A stretch of DNA of 28,862 nucleotides from Bacteroidales bacterium UBA4912 (GTDB lineage Bacteria; Bacteroidota; Bacteroidia; Bacteroidales; Dysgonomonadaceae), in assembly GCA_002398875.1 (NCBI GenBank), contig DHCC01000002.1:21235-50096 (forward strand), written 5' to 3'. The notes below the pieces were generated by a model. The model made no database searches, was not told the origin of the DNA, and saw only the letters and a list, made by a program, of their open reading frames with translations. This document shows positions 1-8,325 of the stretch, piece by piece. Each line of letters starts with the position of its first letter. Within the stretch, counting starts at the first letter, position 1. The position numbers and the translations under genes are program-made.

Positions 1-1149
1 GAGAAGACACCTGAAATTAAAATGCTTGAGATGACTATCAGCCAGCTAGAAAAAAATGGCTATCCTCATTTTATGCTTAAAGAAATATTCGAACAGCCGC
101 GGACACTTGCTGACAGTATGAAAGGAAGAGTAAATGTTGATACCAATAATATTACCCTTGCCGGCTTTATAGATAACAAAGAGCGTTTTTTAAATGCTAA
201 GAGAATTATTATCACCGCATGTGGCACTTCCTGGCATTCTGCTACCATTGGAATGTATTTGATTGAAGAGTTTGCACGTATTCCTGTTGAAGTTGAATAC
301 TCTTCAGAATTAAGATACAGAAATCCTGTTATTAATCCCGATGATATTGTTATTGCAATTTCCCAGTCTGGTGAAACTGCAGACACACTTGCTGCTGTAG
401 AACTGGCAAAAAAAAATGGTGCATTTATTTTCGGAATATGTAATGTAGTTGGGTCATCTATACCCAGAAACACTGATTCAGGTTGTTACACACATGTAGG
501 ACCAGAGATTGGTGTTGCTTCAACAAAAGCATTTACAGCACAAGTGACAGTATTAACTATGTTGGCTTTGATGATTGGTAAAGAAAAAGGAACCATAACT
601 GATGAAAAATATCTCAATATTATCCGTGAACTTCATAACATTCCTAATAAAATATCAACTATATTACAAAAAGACAACGAGATTGCTGAGCTGGCTAAAA
701 CATTTACTTATGCTCAAAATTTTATATATCTTGGCAGAGGATATAATTTTCCTGTTGCACTGGAAGGTGCGCTAAAACTAAAGGAAATCTCATATATTCA
801 TGCCGAGGGATATCCTGCAGCTGAAATGAAGCATGGTCCAATTGCATTAATCAGTCCCGAAATGCCGGTTATAGTGATTGCAACCCACTCCTCCACATAC
901 GATAAAGTAATCAGCAATATCCAGGAAATAAAAGCCCGAAAAGGCAGGATTATTTCAATTGTAACCGAAGGTGATATTAATGTAAAAAAACTATCTAATA
1001 ATGTAATTGAAATACCTGAAACAGAAGAGTGTCTTGCACCTCTCCTTTCAGTAATTCCGCTTCAATTATTAGCATATCACATTGCCGTAGAGAAAGGGTG
1101 TGATATTGATCAACCTAGAAATTTAGCAAAATCAGTTACAGTAGAATAG
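1..1149 (+). CDS. glmS: Glutamine-fructose-6-phosphate transaminase (isomerizing), 3' part
   Basis: Cytoplasmic enzyme making glucosamine-6-phosphate from fructose-6-phosphate and glutamine, the entry step to UDP-GlcNAc for peptidoglycan. The reading frame is open from base 1, so the gene enters from the left edge; the ATG at 22 is internal, not the start. The visible 382 residues cover the end of the linker and both SIS sugar-isomerase domains. Typical motifs are CGTSWHS, SQSGETADT, VASTKAFTAQ, the EGYPAAEMKHGP segment and the C-terminal NLAKSVTVE. The N-terminal glutaminase domain with its catalytic Cys lies outside the window. Full-length family members are about 610 residues, which fits the missing part. 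Identification is firm. Confidence 0.97.
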   Translation, partial: EKTPEIKMLEMTISQLEKNGYPHFMLKEIFEQPRTLADSMKGRVNVDTNNITLAGFIDNKERFLNAKRIIITACGTSWHSATIGMYLIEEFARIPVEVEYSSELRYRNPVINPDDIVIAISQSGETADTLAAVELAKKNGAFIFGICNVVGSSIPRNTDSGCYTHVGPEIGVASTKAFTAQVTVLTMLALMIGKEKGTITDEKYLNIIRELHNIPNKISTILQKDNEIAELAKTFTYAQNFIYLGRGYNFPVALEGALKLKEISYIHAEGYPAAEMKHGPIALISPEMPVIVIATHSSTYDKVISNIQEIKARKGRIISIVTEGDINVKKLSNNVIEIPETEECLAPLLSVIPLQLLAYHIAVEKGCDIDQPRNLAKSVTVE

Positions 1150-1172
1150 TAATTACAATATATTTTCTTAAA

Positions 1173-1200
1173 TTTGAACACAGTACAACAATTAGTTTAA
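1173..1200 (+). promoter_or_regulatory. Weak Bacteroidetes-type promoter candidate before the CE15 esterase
   Basis: A TTTG at 1173-1176 and a near -7 element TAGTTTAA at 1193-1200 (7 of 8 to TAnnTTTG) precede the ATG at 1221. The 16-base spacing is shorter than the usual 19-21, so this is only a candidate. Confidence 0.3.
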
Positions 1201-1220
1201 CACAACACAAATCAATCCCT

Positions 1221-2501
1221 ATGATTACCAGGCACACAACATCACTTTTGTTTATATTTATTTTATTGAATTCAATTATAGCCTTTTCTCAGGAACGTAA
1301 CGTAAACTATGACGAATCGAAGGCGGGTCATTACTCCCTACCCTCTGTTTTAACATCATACGGAGGTGTTGTTATAAATAATGTATCGGACTGGGAAGAA
1401 TTCAGGAAGTCAGAAATACTGAACAGTTTCACTGAACACATTTACGGTAAAGTCCCAGGTGAGCTTGATACAATGTTGATAAACATAACAGAAAATAATG
1501 GCTCTTTCTTAAACGGAAAAGCCAAAAGGAAACAAGTTACTCTGACCTTTATAAAAAATGGAAAAGAATTAAGTGCCGATCTGCTCATTTATCTGCCGTC
1601 ATCAAATAAAAGCTCTTCTGTATTTTTAGGATACAATTTCCAAGGAAATCATACAGTTGCTAACGATAAAAACATTTTTATTACAAAATCATGGGTACCG
1701 GTAAACGAAACTCTGGGTGTTATATCAAATACAGCATCAGAGGAGTCTCGCGGTGAAATGAGCCGAAGATGGGCAATTGAAAAAATTATTGATGCCGGAT
1801 ATGGTTTGGTAACTTTATACAGGGGAGACATTGATCCCGATAAAGATGATTTTAGTGATGGAGTACATAAACTATTTTACACAAAAGATCAGGACAAGCC
1901 CGGTCAAGACGAATGGGCTACAATTGCAGCTTGGAGTTGGGGATTATCCAGAGTGATGGATTATCTGGAAAAAGATAACGAGATAGATAACGAAAAAGTA
2001 ATTGTATTCGGACACTCAAGATTAGGGAAGGCTTCACTTTGGGCAGCTGCAACTGACAATCGATTTGCAGGTTGTATCTCCAATAACTCGGGTGAAATGG
2101 GTGCCGCCCTTTCCAGACGCAACTTTGGTGAGACAGTTGAAGTAATTAACACTTCATTCCCACACTGGTTTTGCGCTAACTTCAAAAAATACTCCAACAA
2201 AGCGTACATGTTGCCTGTCGACCAGCACATGCTTATCTCTTTAATTGCACCACGTCCGGTTTATGTTGCCAGTGCAACCGAAGATCTTTGGGCAGATCCA
2301 AAAGGTGAGTTTTTATCAGCAAAAGAGGCTTCTGTTGTCTATAATCTATATGGAATTCAAGGTCTTTCTTCCACAGCTATGCCTGATCCGGACTCTCCTG
2401 TGATAGGAGAAGTAAGTTATCACCTTAGAACCGGTAAACATGATGTTACAGATTATGATTGGGAGCAATACATAAAATTTGCGAAGTATAACAATTTCTG
2501 A
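1221..2501 (+). CDS. Secreted CE15-type glucuronoyl esterase (alpha/beta hydrolase)
   Basis: Probably hydrolyses esters between lignin alcohols and 4-O-methyl-glucuronic acid, or related uronate esters. A hydrophobic signal peptide ends near residue 23 (AFSQ), so it is exported. The alpha/beta-hydrolase domain has the nucleophile elbow GHSRLGK with Ser266, an NNSGEMGAALSRR segment with the likely acid Glu292 (the position used by bacterial CE15 members), and the catalytic His407 in GKHDVTDYDW. A second acidic cluster ATEDLWADP lies near 352-360. Length 426 is normal for bacterial CE15 catalytic proteins. It stands alone on the plus strand and is convergent with the nitroreductase, so it is not in an operon with the uronate locus 12 kb away. 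The family is well supported; the natural substrate is inferred. Confidence 0.85.
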   Translation: MITRHTTSLLFIFILLNSIIAFSQERNVNYDESKAGHYSLPSVLTSYGGVVINNVSDWEEFRKSEILNSFTEHIYGKVPGELDTMLINITENNGSFLNGKAKRKQVTLTFIKNGKELSADLLIYLPSSNKSSSVFLGYNFQGNHTVANDKNIFITKSWVPVNETLGVISNTASEESRGEMSRRWAIEKIIDAGYGLVTLYRGDIDPDKDDFSDGVHKLFYTKDQDKPGQDEWATIAAWSWGLSRVMDYLEKDNEIDNEKVIVFGHSRLGKASLWAAATDNRFAGCISNNSGEMGAALSRRNFGETVEVINTSFPHWFCANFKKYSNKAYMLPVDQHMLISLIAPRPVYVASATEDLWADPKGEFLSAKEASVVYNLYGIQGLSSTAMPDPDSPVIGEVSYHLRTGKHDVTDYDWEQYIKFAKYNNF

Positions 2502-2525
2502 AGTCAAGTATATAAAAAAAACTCT

Positions 2526-3128
2526 TTATTTAATAAAACCCACCGACTGTGTCAATAAAGGCTCCTGATTGGGTTTCAAATTAAGCAATTTACTTAATTC
2601 ATCTTTATTAAATGACCCCCTGGCTACAGAACCCAAACCCTCTGAAGCACAATATAAATATACATTTTGCGAAACATAACCGCAACTGGTATAAGCATAA
2701 TGCATGCTTGAAGCTTTATCTGCATCTGAAACAAAAATCAAATTTACTGCAGCAACTGAAACAAAATCCTGAACACCGGTTTTACCCCTGTAATCACCCT
2801 TCTTCACCTCTTTTAGAAGATGGTTTTTGGCATCATAGAAATATAACCCATTCTTAGTAGCTACATACAATTCCAGTTCTTGCTTGTTATTAGCTGTGGG
2901 TGCTGTACGCTTATCGTCGCGATTGAATCCGTTGGCTGCCCATAAGAGATCTGATATCTGCTGTACAGATAGTTCCTTGTCTATAAAATCCCGACTTGAT
3001 TTACGCTCGCTTAATGCTTGCATCAGAGGTTTTCCTCCTGACTTATTCGGAGCAGGAAGTTTTATATCTTGTGCAAAAAGTGAGTTACTCATAAATAAAA
3101 CAGATATTAAAACGATTAATTTGTTCAT
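2526..3128 (-). CDS. Exported SagB/nitroreductase-family flavoprotein
   Basis: A 200-residue nitroreductase-fold protein expected to bind FMN and act in the envelope on an unknown substrate. A clear signal peptide (MNKLIVLISVLFMSNSLFAQ) precedes the domain. The core shows ERKSSRDF near 41-48, the phosphate-binding-type Arg/Ser cluster of the family. It also shows LLWAANGFNR followed by RTAPTANNKQELELYV, and a C-terminal SEGLGSVARGSF motif, as in SagB-like oxidases that act on ring or thiol substrates. No partner genes of a peptide-cyclising pathway are present. It lies 82 bases downstream of the beta-helix gene with its own promoter candidate. Function beyond the family cannot be stated. Confidence 0.85.
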   Translation of the reverse strand: MNKLIVLISVLFMSNSLFAQDIKLPAPNKSGGKPLMQALSERKSSRDFIDKELSVQQISDLLWAANGFNRDDKRTAPTANNKQELELYVATKNGLYFYDAKNHLLKEVKKGDYRGKTGVQDFVSVAAVNLIFVSDADKASSMHYAYTSCGYVSQNVYLYCASEGLGSVARGSFNKDELSKLLNLKPNQEPLLTQSVGFIK

Positions 3129-3159
3129 AGTAAATTGAATAAAGAGTTATTTTTAGTTA

Positions 3160-3167
3160 CAAACTTA
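3160..3167 (-). promoter_or_regulatory. -7 promoter element candidate for the nitroreductase gene
   Basis: Read on the minus strand, 3167-3160 is TAAGTTTG, an exact match to the Bacteroidetes -7 consensus TAnnTTTG, 31 bases before the ATG at 3128. Possible -33 TTG bases lie near 3180-3186, closer than usual, so the assignment is tentative. Confidence 0.45.
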
Positions 3168-3210
3168 CATTATGTTCTTCAACAATGAATTATCACCTAT
3201 CCATTTTGTT

Positions 3211-4827
3211 CTAATTTATCTTTACATCTTTAAACATAAAAACGTTGTCACTTACCCTTAAAGGTTTGCCACTTTCAGCAGTTACATTATTAACAATAAC
3301 ATTTTTAGTCTTAATGAATGGATATTCCTCAATATACGTTTCATCAATCATTTCTCTATTAAAATTCGAAAAAATAGCGGGACCTTGATATGTATCCGGA
3401 TGATTTGAATCATCAATTTTAAGATTTTCAATTGTTATAGTTTCAGGCATAAAGCATTTATATCCAAAATTATGCTGACCTGAGTTAGATCCACCAATTA
3501 TATTAACATTACCCGACTTTGCTCCTCTGGGTACAAAAACACAATCACGAATAATAAACTCACCTTCCCATGTGCTGCCGTAATCGGATCGCAAATTTAT
3601 AAGTGATGAACCATATACTGTAGAGTTTTCAACTATAAAAATTCCGGTTCCTATTGCATTTATTCCCTGATGTCCAAGTGTTGAATTACGAATAGTTGCA
3701 TTGGCAACACCCATGTGAGCATCAAATCTTGAAAAAACGCAACTATCATAAACAAGATTTTTACAATAATTAGAACCCATAATACCCCAATAGTCAGAGT
3801 CGTTTATATCATTAGTCTGACTACAGTTAACAAACGAAACGTTTAGTGCTCTGTTAACATTAATATCATAAGTTCCCATAGATACCGCTACTCCTGCCGA
3901 CCCAATTGTACGGTACATTTTATGACCTGTCAGAATACTGTTTTTTACAGTAACATCTGAGCAATTACTAATACTGATAAAGCCGCCATAAGGTGCACCA
4001 TTTTCTCCTTCACCTGAAACAAGATGAACAAGTCCTTCAACTAAAACATTAGATCGGTTTATAGATATACCTCTTGCATAGTAAGTATATTTTGATTCAT
4101 CTCTATTTGCTAAAGTGGTAAAGTGTCCGCCAGTTATTTTTAATTGTTTTTCATCAATAGGAAGTATAGTGATATCAGTAATATGATTAAAATCCCAAAT
4201 TACCGGAGTATTACCATCAACATTTCCATTTTTATCAACAACAAACAGATCTGTCTGCGAAGAACCATCGTTTTGATTAGGTCCGAAACGGATATAACGT
4301 TTTACATTGGAGTCGTTTACTACTACAATGCCGGATCCGGGTAGTGACACATCAATTTTATTCTGGAACCTTTTTAATGAAGTAATATTCTCCGGTTTAA
4401 AGGGTTTGAGTATTGAATTTACCGAGAAAATATGTGCATTCCTATTTTCAACATCTGTATCATCAATTATAAATGAAGCTGAACCAAAATCAGTATCTGT
4501 AAGGATGTTTACAGTTTGATCCTTACCTCCAATATAATAAGTTGCTCCACTGTCGGCTACAACTTCCAGGTTGTGTTGATTAGCAAACTCATGTGTTGCT
4601 GCTATGGCATCAATATCATCTGAGATTCCATCACCCTTAGCACCAAAATCGCTGTAGCTAACCTTACCATTTTGAATAAACTTCTGCTCCTCTTTTGTGG
4701 GCGTTATTTTATGTAAAACATTTTGTTCAATAACAGAACAACTAACGTAATGGATGTTTTCACCTAATAACTCAGTGAAATTGCACAAAAAGGATGCTAA
4801 GATAATTAGCAGATAATAGTTTTTCAT
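3211..4827 (-). CDS. Secreted right-handed beta-helix (pectate-lyase-like) protein
   Basis: A 538-residue exported protein starting with a signal peptide (MKNYYLLIILASFLCNF...). Near residues 58-80 it carries VSYSDFGAKGDGISDD, the classic N-terminal strand of the pectate-lyase superfamily beta-helix fold seen in lyases, GH28 enzymes and tail spikes. The remainder is a long run of short Asn/Val/Ile-rich strands such as NCSDVTVKNS and NATIRNST that fit helical coils. I see no decisive catalytic signature of a specific PL or GH family, so the polysaccharide it acts on is unknown. The ATG at 4827 lies 23 bases after the E2 stop, so it may share the dehydrogenase transcript, an odd pairing. It could instead be a non-catalytic binding protein. 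Confidence 0.75.
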   Translation of the reverse strand: MKNYYLLIILASFLCNFTELLGENIHYVSCSVIEQNVLHKITPTKEEQKFIQNGKVSYSDFGAKGDGISDDIDAIAATHEFANQHNLEVVADSGATYYIGGKDQTVNILTDTDFGSASFIIDDTDVENRNAHIFSVNSILKPFKPENITSLKRFQNKIDVSLPGSGIVVVNDSNVKRYIRFGPNQNDGSSQTDLFVVDKNGNVDGNTPVIWDFNHITDITILPIDEKQLKITGGHFTTLANRDESKYTYYARGISINRSNVLVEGLVHLVSGEGENGAPYGGFISISNCSDVTVKNSILTGHKMYRTIGSAGVAVSMGTYDINVNRALNVSFVNCSQTNDINDSDYWGIMGSNYCKNLVYDSCVFSRFDAHMGVANATIRNSTLGHQGINAIGTGIFIVENSTVYGSSLINLRSDYGSTWEGEFIIRDCVFVPRGAKSGNVNIIGGSNSGQHNFGYKCFMPETITIENLKIDDSNHPDTYQGPAIFSNFNREMIDETYIEEYPFIKTKNVIVNNVTAESGKPLRVSDNVFMFKDVKIN

Positions 4828-4850
4828 GGTATAAAATTACATAATATTTT

Positions 4851-6104
4851 TTACTCCTCCATTAAAAAAGATATTGGATCTGTAAGATACTCCATGATTT
4901 TATAAATAAAGCGAGTCGTCTCTCCACCATCAACAATCCTGTGATCCACTGTAAGTGAAAGTGGCATTATATTTCCAACCACTATCTCGTCATCTTTCAC
5001 CACCGGTGTTTTAAGAATACGACCAATTCCGAGTATTCCTGCCTGCGGGTAATTAAGTACCGGAGTCGCGAATATACCTCCAAATGAACCAAAACTTGTT
5101 ATACTGAAACATCCATCTTTAAGATCATCGAGTGTTAATTTTCTTGTTCTTGCTTTATTAGCCAACTCACCAATCTGTCCCGCAATCTGAAAAATTGATA
5201 ATTTGTCAGCATCACGAATAACCGGGACCACGAGTCCATCAGGAGCATCAACAGCAATAGCTATATGGTAACGGTTTCGGTAAATCATACGATTATTTTC
5301 AGTATCAATTTGTGAATTCAGCTGAGGATGATGCTTTAATGCTTGAGCAACAGCCTTAACGATAAAAGGCAAATAAGTTAACTTTACACCTTTATCGGCA
5401 AATCTTTGTTTATAGCGCGCCCTGACATCCATCAAACCGGAAATTTCGACCTCTTCAAAAACTGACATGTGTGCTGCATTATGCTTTGATTGAAGCATAT
5501 TCTTGGCAATAGTCTTTCTGATTTGTGTAAGAGGTTTATAGGTTACATCTTCGGCGGTTGACTTGAAGGACTCGTCAGACACAAAAGAAGTGCTGCTTTT
5601 ATCAGCATCAGCTTGTGGAGTAGAATACTTATTTTGATCATTAAAGTTAAGAATATCTTCTTTTTTTACTCTGCCTGAAGGTCCGCTTCCCGAAATTTCA
5701 TTAATATCAATTCCCAACTGTTTGGCCATAGCACGTGCAACCGGCGTTGCTAACACTTTTCTACCTTCATCACTGGATGCCATTATCGCATCTTTCTTTC
5801 CTGCCACCTCGAGAGTGCCGACAACAGCACCGGCATCTTCATCAGTTTCCTTTTCTGCTGCTTCACCTACCAGTTCTATGATAACTAAAGGTGAGCCTAC
5901 TTTTACAACATCACCTTCATCTCCAAATAATTGAGCAATTACTCCATCTTTAGGAGAAGGGATATCTGCAACCACCTTATCTGTTTCCATCTGAACAAGT
6001 GAATCACCCATCTTAACATGCTGACCTGCTTTAACATACCACTCCATTATGGTACCTTCTTCAAGTCCCTCACCCAGATCCGGAAAATTAAATGTAAACT
6101 TCAT
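4851..6104 (-). CDS. 2-oxoacid dehydrogenase E2 (dihydrolipoamide acyltransferase)
   Basis: Core acyltransferase of a pyruvate or branched-chain 2-oxoacid dehydrogenase complex, moving the acyl group from E1 via lipoamide to CoA in the cytoplasm. Order of domains: one lipoyl domain (1-80) with the lipoylated Lys43 in ETDKVVADIPSP; a linker; the peripheral-subunit-binding domain (about 116-152, LATPVARAMAKQLGID...GRVKKEDI); and the catalytic domain (about 185-417) ending in DHRIVDGGE with the active His388 and Asp392. The length of 417 is normal for single-lipoyl E2s. It is the third gene of the E1 alpha/E1 beta/E2 set, 55 bases after E1 beta. Sequence alone does not settle pyruvate versus branched-chain substrates. 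Confidence 0.93.
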   Translation of the reverse strand: MKFTFNFPDLGEGLEEGTIMEWYVKAGQHVKMGDSLVQMETDKVVADIPSPKDGVIAQLFGDEGDVVKVGSPLVIIELVGEAAEKETDEDAGAVVGTLEVAGKKDAIMASSDEGRKVLATPVARAMAKQLGIDINEISGSGPSGRVKKEDILNFNDQNKYSTPQADADKSSTSFVSDESFKSTAEDVTYKPLTQIRKTIAKNMLQSKHNAAHMSVFEEVEISGLMDVRARYKQRFADKGVKLTYLPFIVKAVAQALKHHPQLNSQIDTENNRMIYRNRYHIAIAVDAPDGLVVPVIRDADKLSIFQIAGQIGELANKARTRKLTLDDLKDGCFSITSFGSFGGIFATPVLNYPQAGILGIGRILKTPVVKDDEIVVGNIMPLSLTVDHRIVDGGETTRFIYKIMEYLTDPISFLMEE

Positions 6105-6159
6105 ATTTTACTTTTTATTCTGTAAAAAATTAATCGATTAACAAGTAGTGAAACTTCAC

Positions 6160-7137
6160 TCAAAAATTAACTGATTTCTCTATCTCATAAAAAATTCTCT
6201 CAGGAGATATGATATAGTACTTCTCGCCTTGAGCCAATGGAACGACAGTATCGTATCCCATAACTCTTCTTGGCGGAGCTTCTAAATAAAGGAATGCCTC
6301 CTCATTAGCTATTGCAACCAGCTCAGAGCCAACACTAAACGACTCATGAGCTTCTGCAACAATAATCATTCTCCCGGTCTTTCTTACAGACTCACCAATT
6401 GTCTGCCTGTCGATAGGATAAATAGAACGCAAATCTATCAATTCCACCGATATTCCTGATTCTTTTGCCATATCAATTGCTTTTTGGCATTCACGTACCA
6501 TTGATCCAAAAGCAACTAAAGTAACATCCGATCCTTCCTGAACAATCTTTGCTTTACCTAGTGGAATACTAAATTTATCCTCTGGCACATCCTGTTTTAT
6601 TGCGCGATAAATTCGTTTAGGCTCCATGAATATAATAGGATCTTCGCTTTCTATGGCTGATATCATTAATCCTTTCGCATCGTAGGGTGTGGAAGGTATT
6701 ACCACCTTCAAACCGGGCAAATGTGCAAATAAAGCTTCAGGACTGTCTGAATGATGCTCAAGTGCATTAACTCCTCCTCCATAGGGGAAACGAATCACCA
6801 TGGGTACTCTGTATTTACCGCGCGAACGGTTTTGCATTCTCGACACATTAGATGCTATCTGATTAAATGCAGGGTATGTGAAACCATCAAACTGAAGTTC
6901 AACAATCGGCTTGAGTCCTGAAACAGCCATTCCTAGTGCTGTACCCACTATGCCCGACTCAGCAAGAGGTGAGTCAAACACACGTTCTACACCATATTTT
7001 TTCTGTAGACCTTCAGTTACGCGAAACACTCCTCCCTCAACACCAACATCCTCGCCGTAAATCACGACACTGCTATCTTCATTCAATTTGATATCCAGCG
7101 CATTGTTTATCGCCTTAACCATTGTCATAACACTCAT
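6160..7137 (-). CDS. 2-oxoacid dehydrogenase E1 beta subunit
   Basis: Beta half of the heterotetrameric thiamine-diphosphate E1 that decarboxylates the 2-oxo acid. The 325 residues show the transketolase pyrimidine-binding domain first (VVIYGEDVGVEGGVFRVTEG, SPLAESGIVGTALGMA, QFDGFTYPAFNQI). The transketolase C-terminal domain follows from about 200 (GSDVTLVAFGSM, VELIDLRSIYPID, ESFSVGSELVA). Its ATG overlaps the E1 alpha stop by four bases (ATGA at 7137-7134), so the two subunits are translationally coupled as expected for a stoichiometric complex. Pyruvate and branched-chain E1s are hard to separate by eye. Confidence 0.94.
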   Translation of the reverse strand: MSVMTMVKAINNALDIKLNEDSSVVIYGEDVGVEGGVFRVTEGLQKKYGVERVFDSPLAESGIVGTALGMAVSGLKPIVELQFDGFTYPAFNQIASNVSRMQNRSRGKYRVPMVIRFPYGGGVNALEHHSDSPEALFAHLPGLKVVIPSTPYDAKGLMISAIESEDPIIFMEPKRIYRAIKQDVPEDKFSIPLGKAKIVQEGSDVTLVAFGSMVRECQKAIDMAKESGISVELIDLRSIYPIDRQTIGESVRKTGRMIIVAEAHESFSVGSELVAIANEEAFLYLEAPPRRVMGYDTVVPLAQGEKYYIISPERIFYEIEKSVNF

Positions 7138-8243
7138 CTCCTGTTCTCCTTCCAGCTTAAAAATTGTTCGTAAGCACCCTTTTGTCTATTCAATTCTTCA
7201 GGTATATCGCTATACATATAATCGAAAATGTCGTCAATCTTATATCCCTTTTCCTTTTCAGCACTCACAAACTGTGCATCAATCTCCTGCTTGTACTCCT
7301 CTTTTAATTTATCTTTATCAATATTCCAGATATTGTTCTTCTTCATATATCTTTCAAGACGGAGCAGCGGATCAACAAGAGCCCATTGTTCCTCTTCCTC
7401 TTTCTTACGATATTTAGAAGGATCGTCAGATGTAGTATGCGCCCCCAAACGGTATGTGAATGCTTCAATCAACATGGGACCTTTACCTGAAAGAGCATAT
7501 TCAGAAGCTGTTTTGTAGGCTAGATACATTGCAAAGAAATCGTTTCCGTCAACCTTAATACCCGGTATTCCGAAAGCGACTGATTTTACTGCAAGATTAA
7601 TAGATTTTGTTTGAGATGCTACAGGTACTGAAATTGCATATTGGTTATTTTGAATTGTGAAAATCACCGGAACCTGCCACACACCTGCAAAATTAAGCGC
7701 TTCACTAAAATCGCCTTCAGATGTACCACCATCACCTATAAAAGTGTATACTGCCTCATCCTTTTTTTGATATTTTATAGAATATCCTATTCCCGTAGCG
7801 TGATGAAACTGAGTCCCTATTGAAATAGCAATTGGCAATGTTTTACTTACATTTTTAAAGCTCCCTCCATGCTCATTTCCTAGATAAAAGAGGAACATTT
7901 CTTTCATAGTTACACCACGTGATAACAAGGTTCCCATTTCACGAAAAGCCGGAACAAGCCAATCTTCTTTACGAATATTCATGCCTGCAGCTATATGAAT
8001 AGCCTCCTGTCCTAAGTTTGGTGTAAAAGTAAACATCCTGCCCTGACGTTGATACGAGATAGCCATCTCATCGGCCGTCCTCTCATAGAACATCTGTTTA
8101 TATGCATCTGTTATAGATTTTTCTTCTAACTCCGGAAACAAAGCTTTACTTACAACGTTTCCATCATCATCCATTACACGCAGCATCCTATCTTCCAATG
8201 GGTTAAAATCACGAAAAATCTCAGGTAAATTATCTTGAATCAT
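7134..8243 (-). CDS. 2-oxoacid dehydrogenase E1 alpha subunit
   Basis: Alpha half of the thiamine-diphosphate E1, first gene of the set. The 369 residues carry the ThDP/Mg motif GDGGTSEGDF at 170-179 ending in NNQ at 199-201, the His pair in QFHHATG (147-148), and the phosphorylation-loop-type YRLGAHTTSDDPSKYR. The N-terminus resembles the bacterial PdhA/BkdA group rather than the fused AceE type. It is 82 bases downstream of the membrane/kinase fusion gene; the promoter is not obvious in that gap. No lipoamide dehydrogenase (E3) is encoded in the window, so it must come from elsewhere. Confidence 0.94.
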   Translation of the reverse strand: MIQDNLPEIFRDFNPLEDRMLRVMDDDGNVVSKALFPELEEKSITDAYKQMFYERTADEMAISYQRQGRMFTFTPNLGQEAIHIAAGMNIRKEDWLVPAFREMGTLLSRGVTMKEMFLFYLGNEHGGSFKNVSKTLPIAISIGTQFHHATGIGYSIKYQKKDEAVYTFIGDGGTSEGDFSEALNFAGVWQVPVIFTIQNNQYAISVPVASQTKSINLAVKSVAFGIPGIKVDGNDFFAMYLAYKTASEYALSGKGPMLIEAFTYRLGAHTTSDDPSKYRKKEEEEQWALVDPLLRLERYMKKNNIWNIDKDKLKEEYKQEIDAQFVSAEKEKGYKIDDIFDYMYSDIPEELNRQKGAYEQFLSWKENRR

Positions 8244-8325
8244 TTAACTGTTTGTTAGTATCGAAGTTATAAAATAATAGCTGTGATTATAAGCTCTGTA
8301 TATAACAGTCCGATAAAAAAATAGT

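Noticed and set aside
1221..2501. Glucuronoyl esterase as a member of the uronate locus
   Set aside because: It is about 12 kb away, on the other strand, and separated by unrelated genes. A functional link is possible, but an operon is not.
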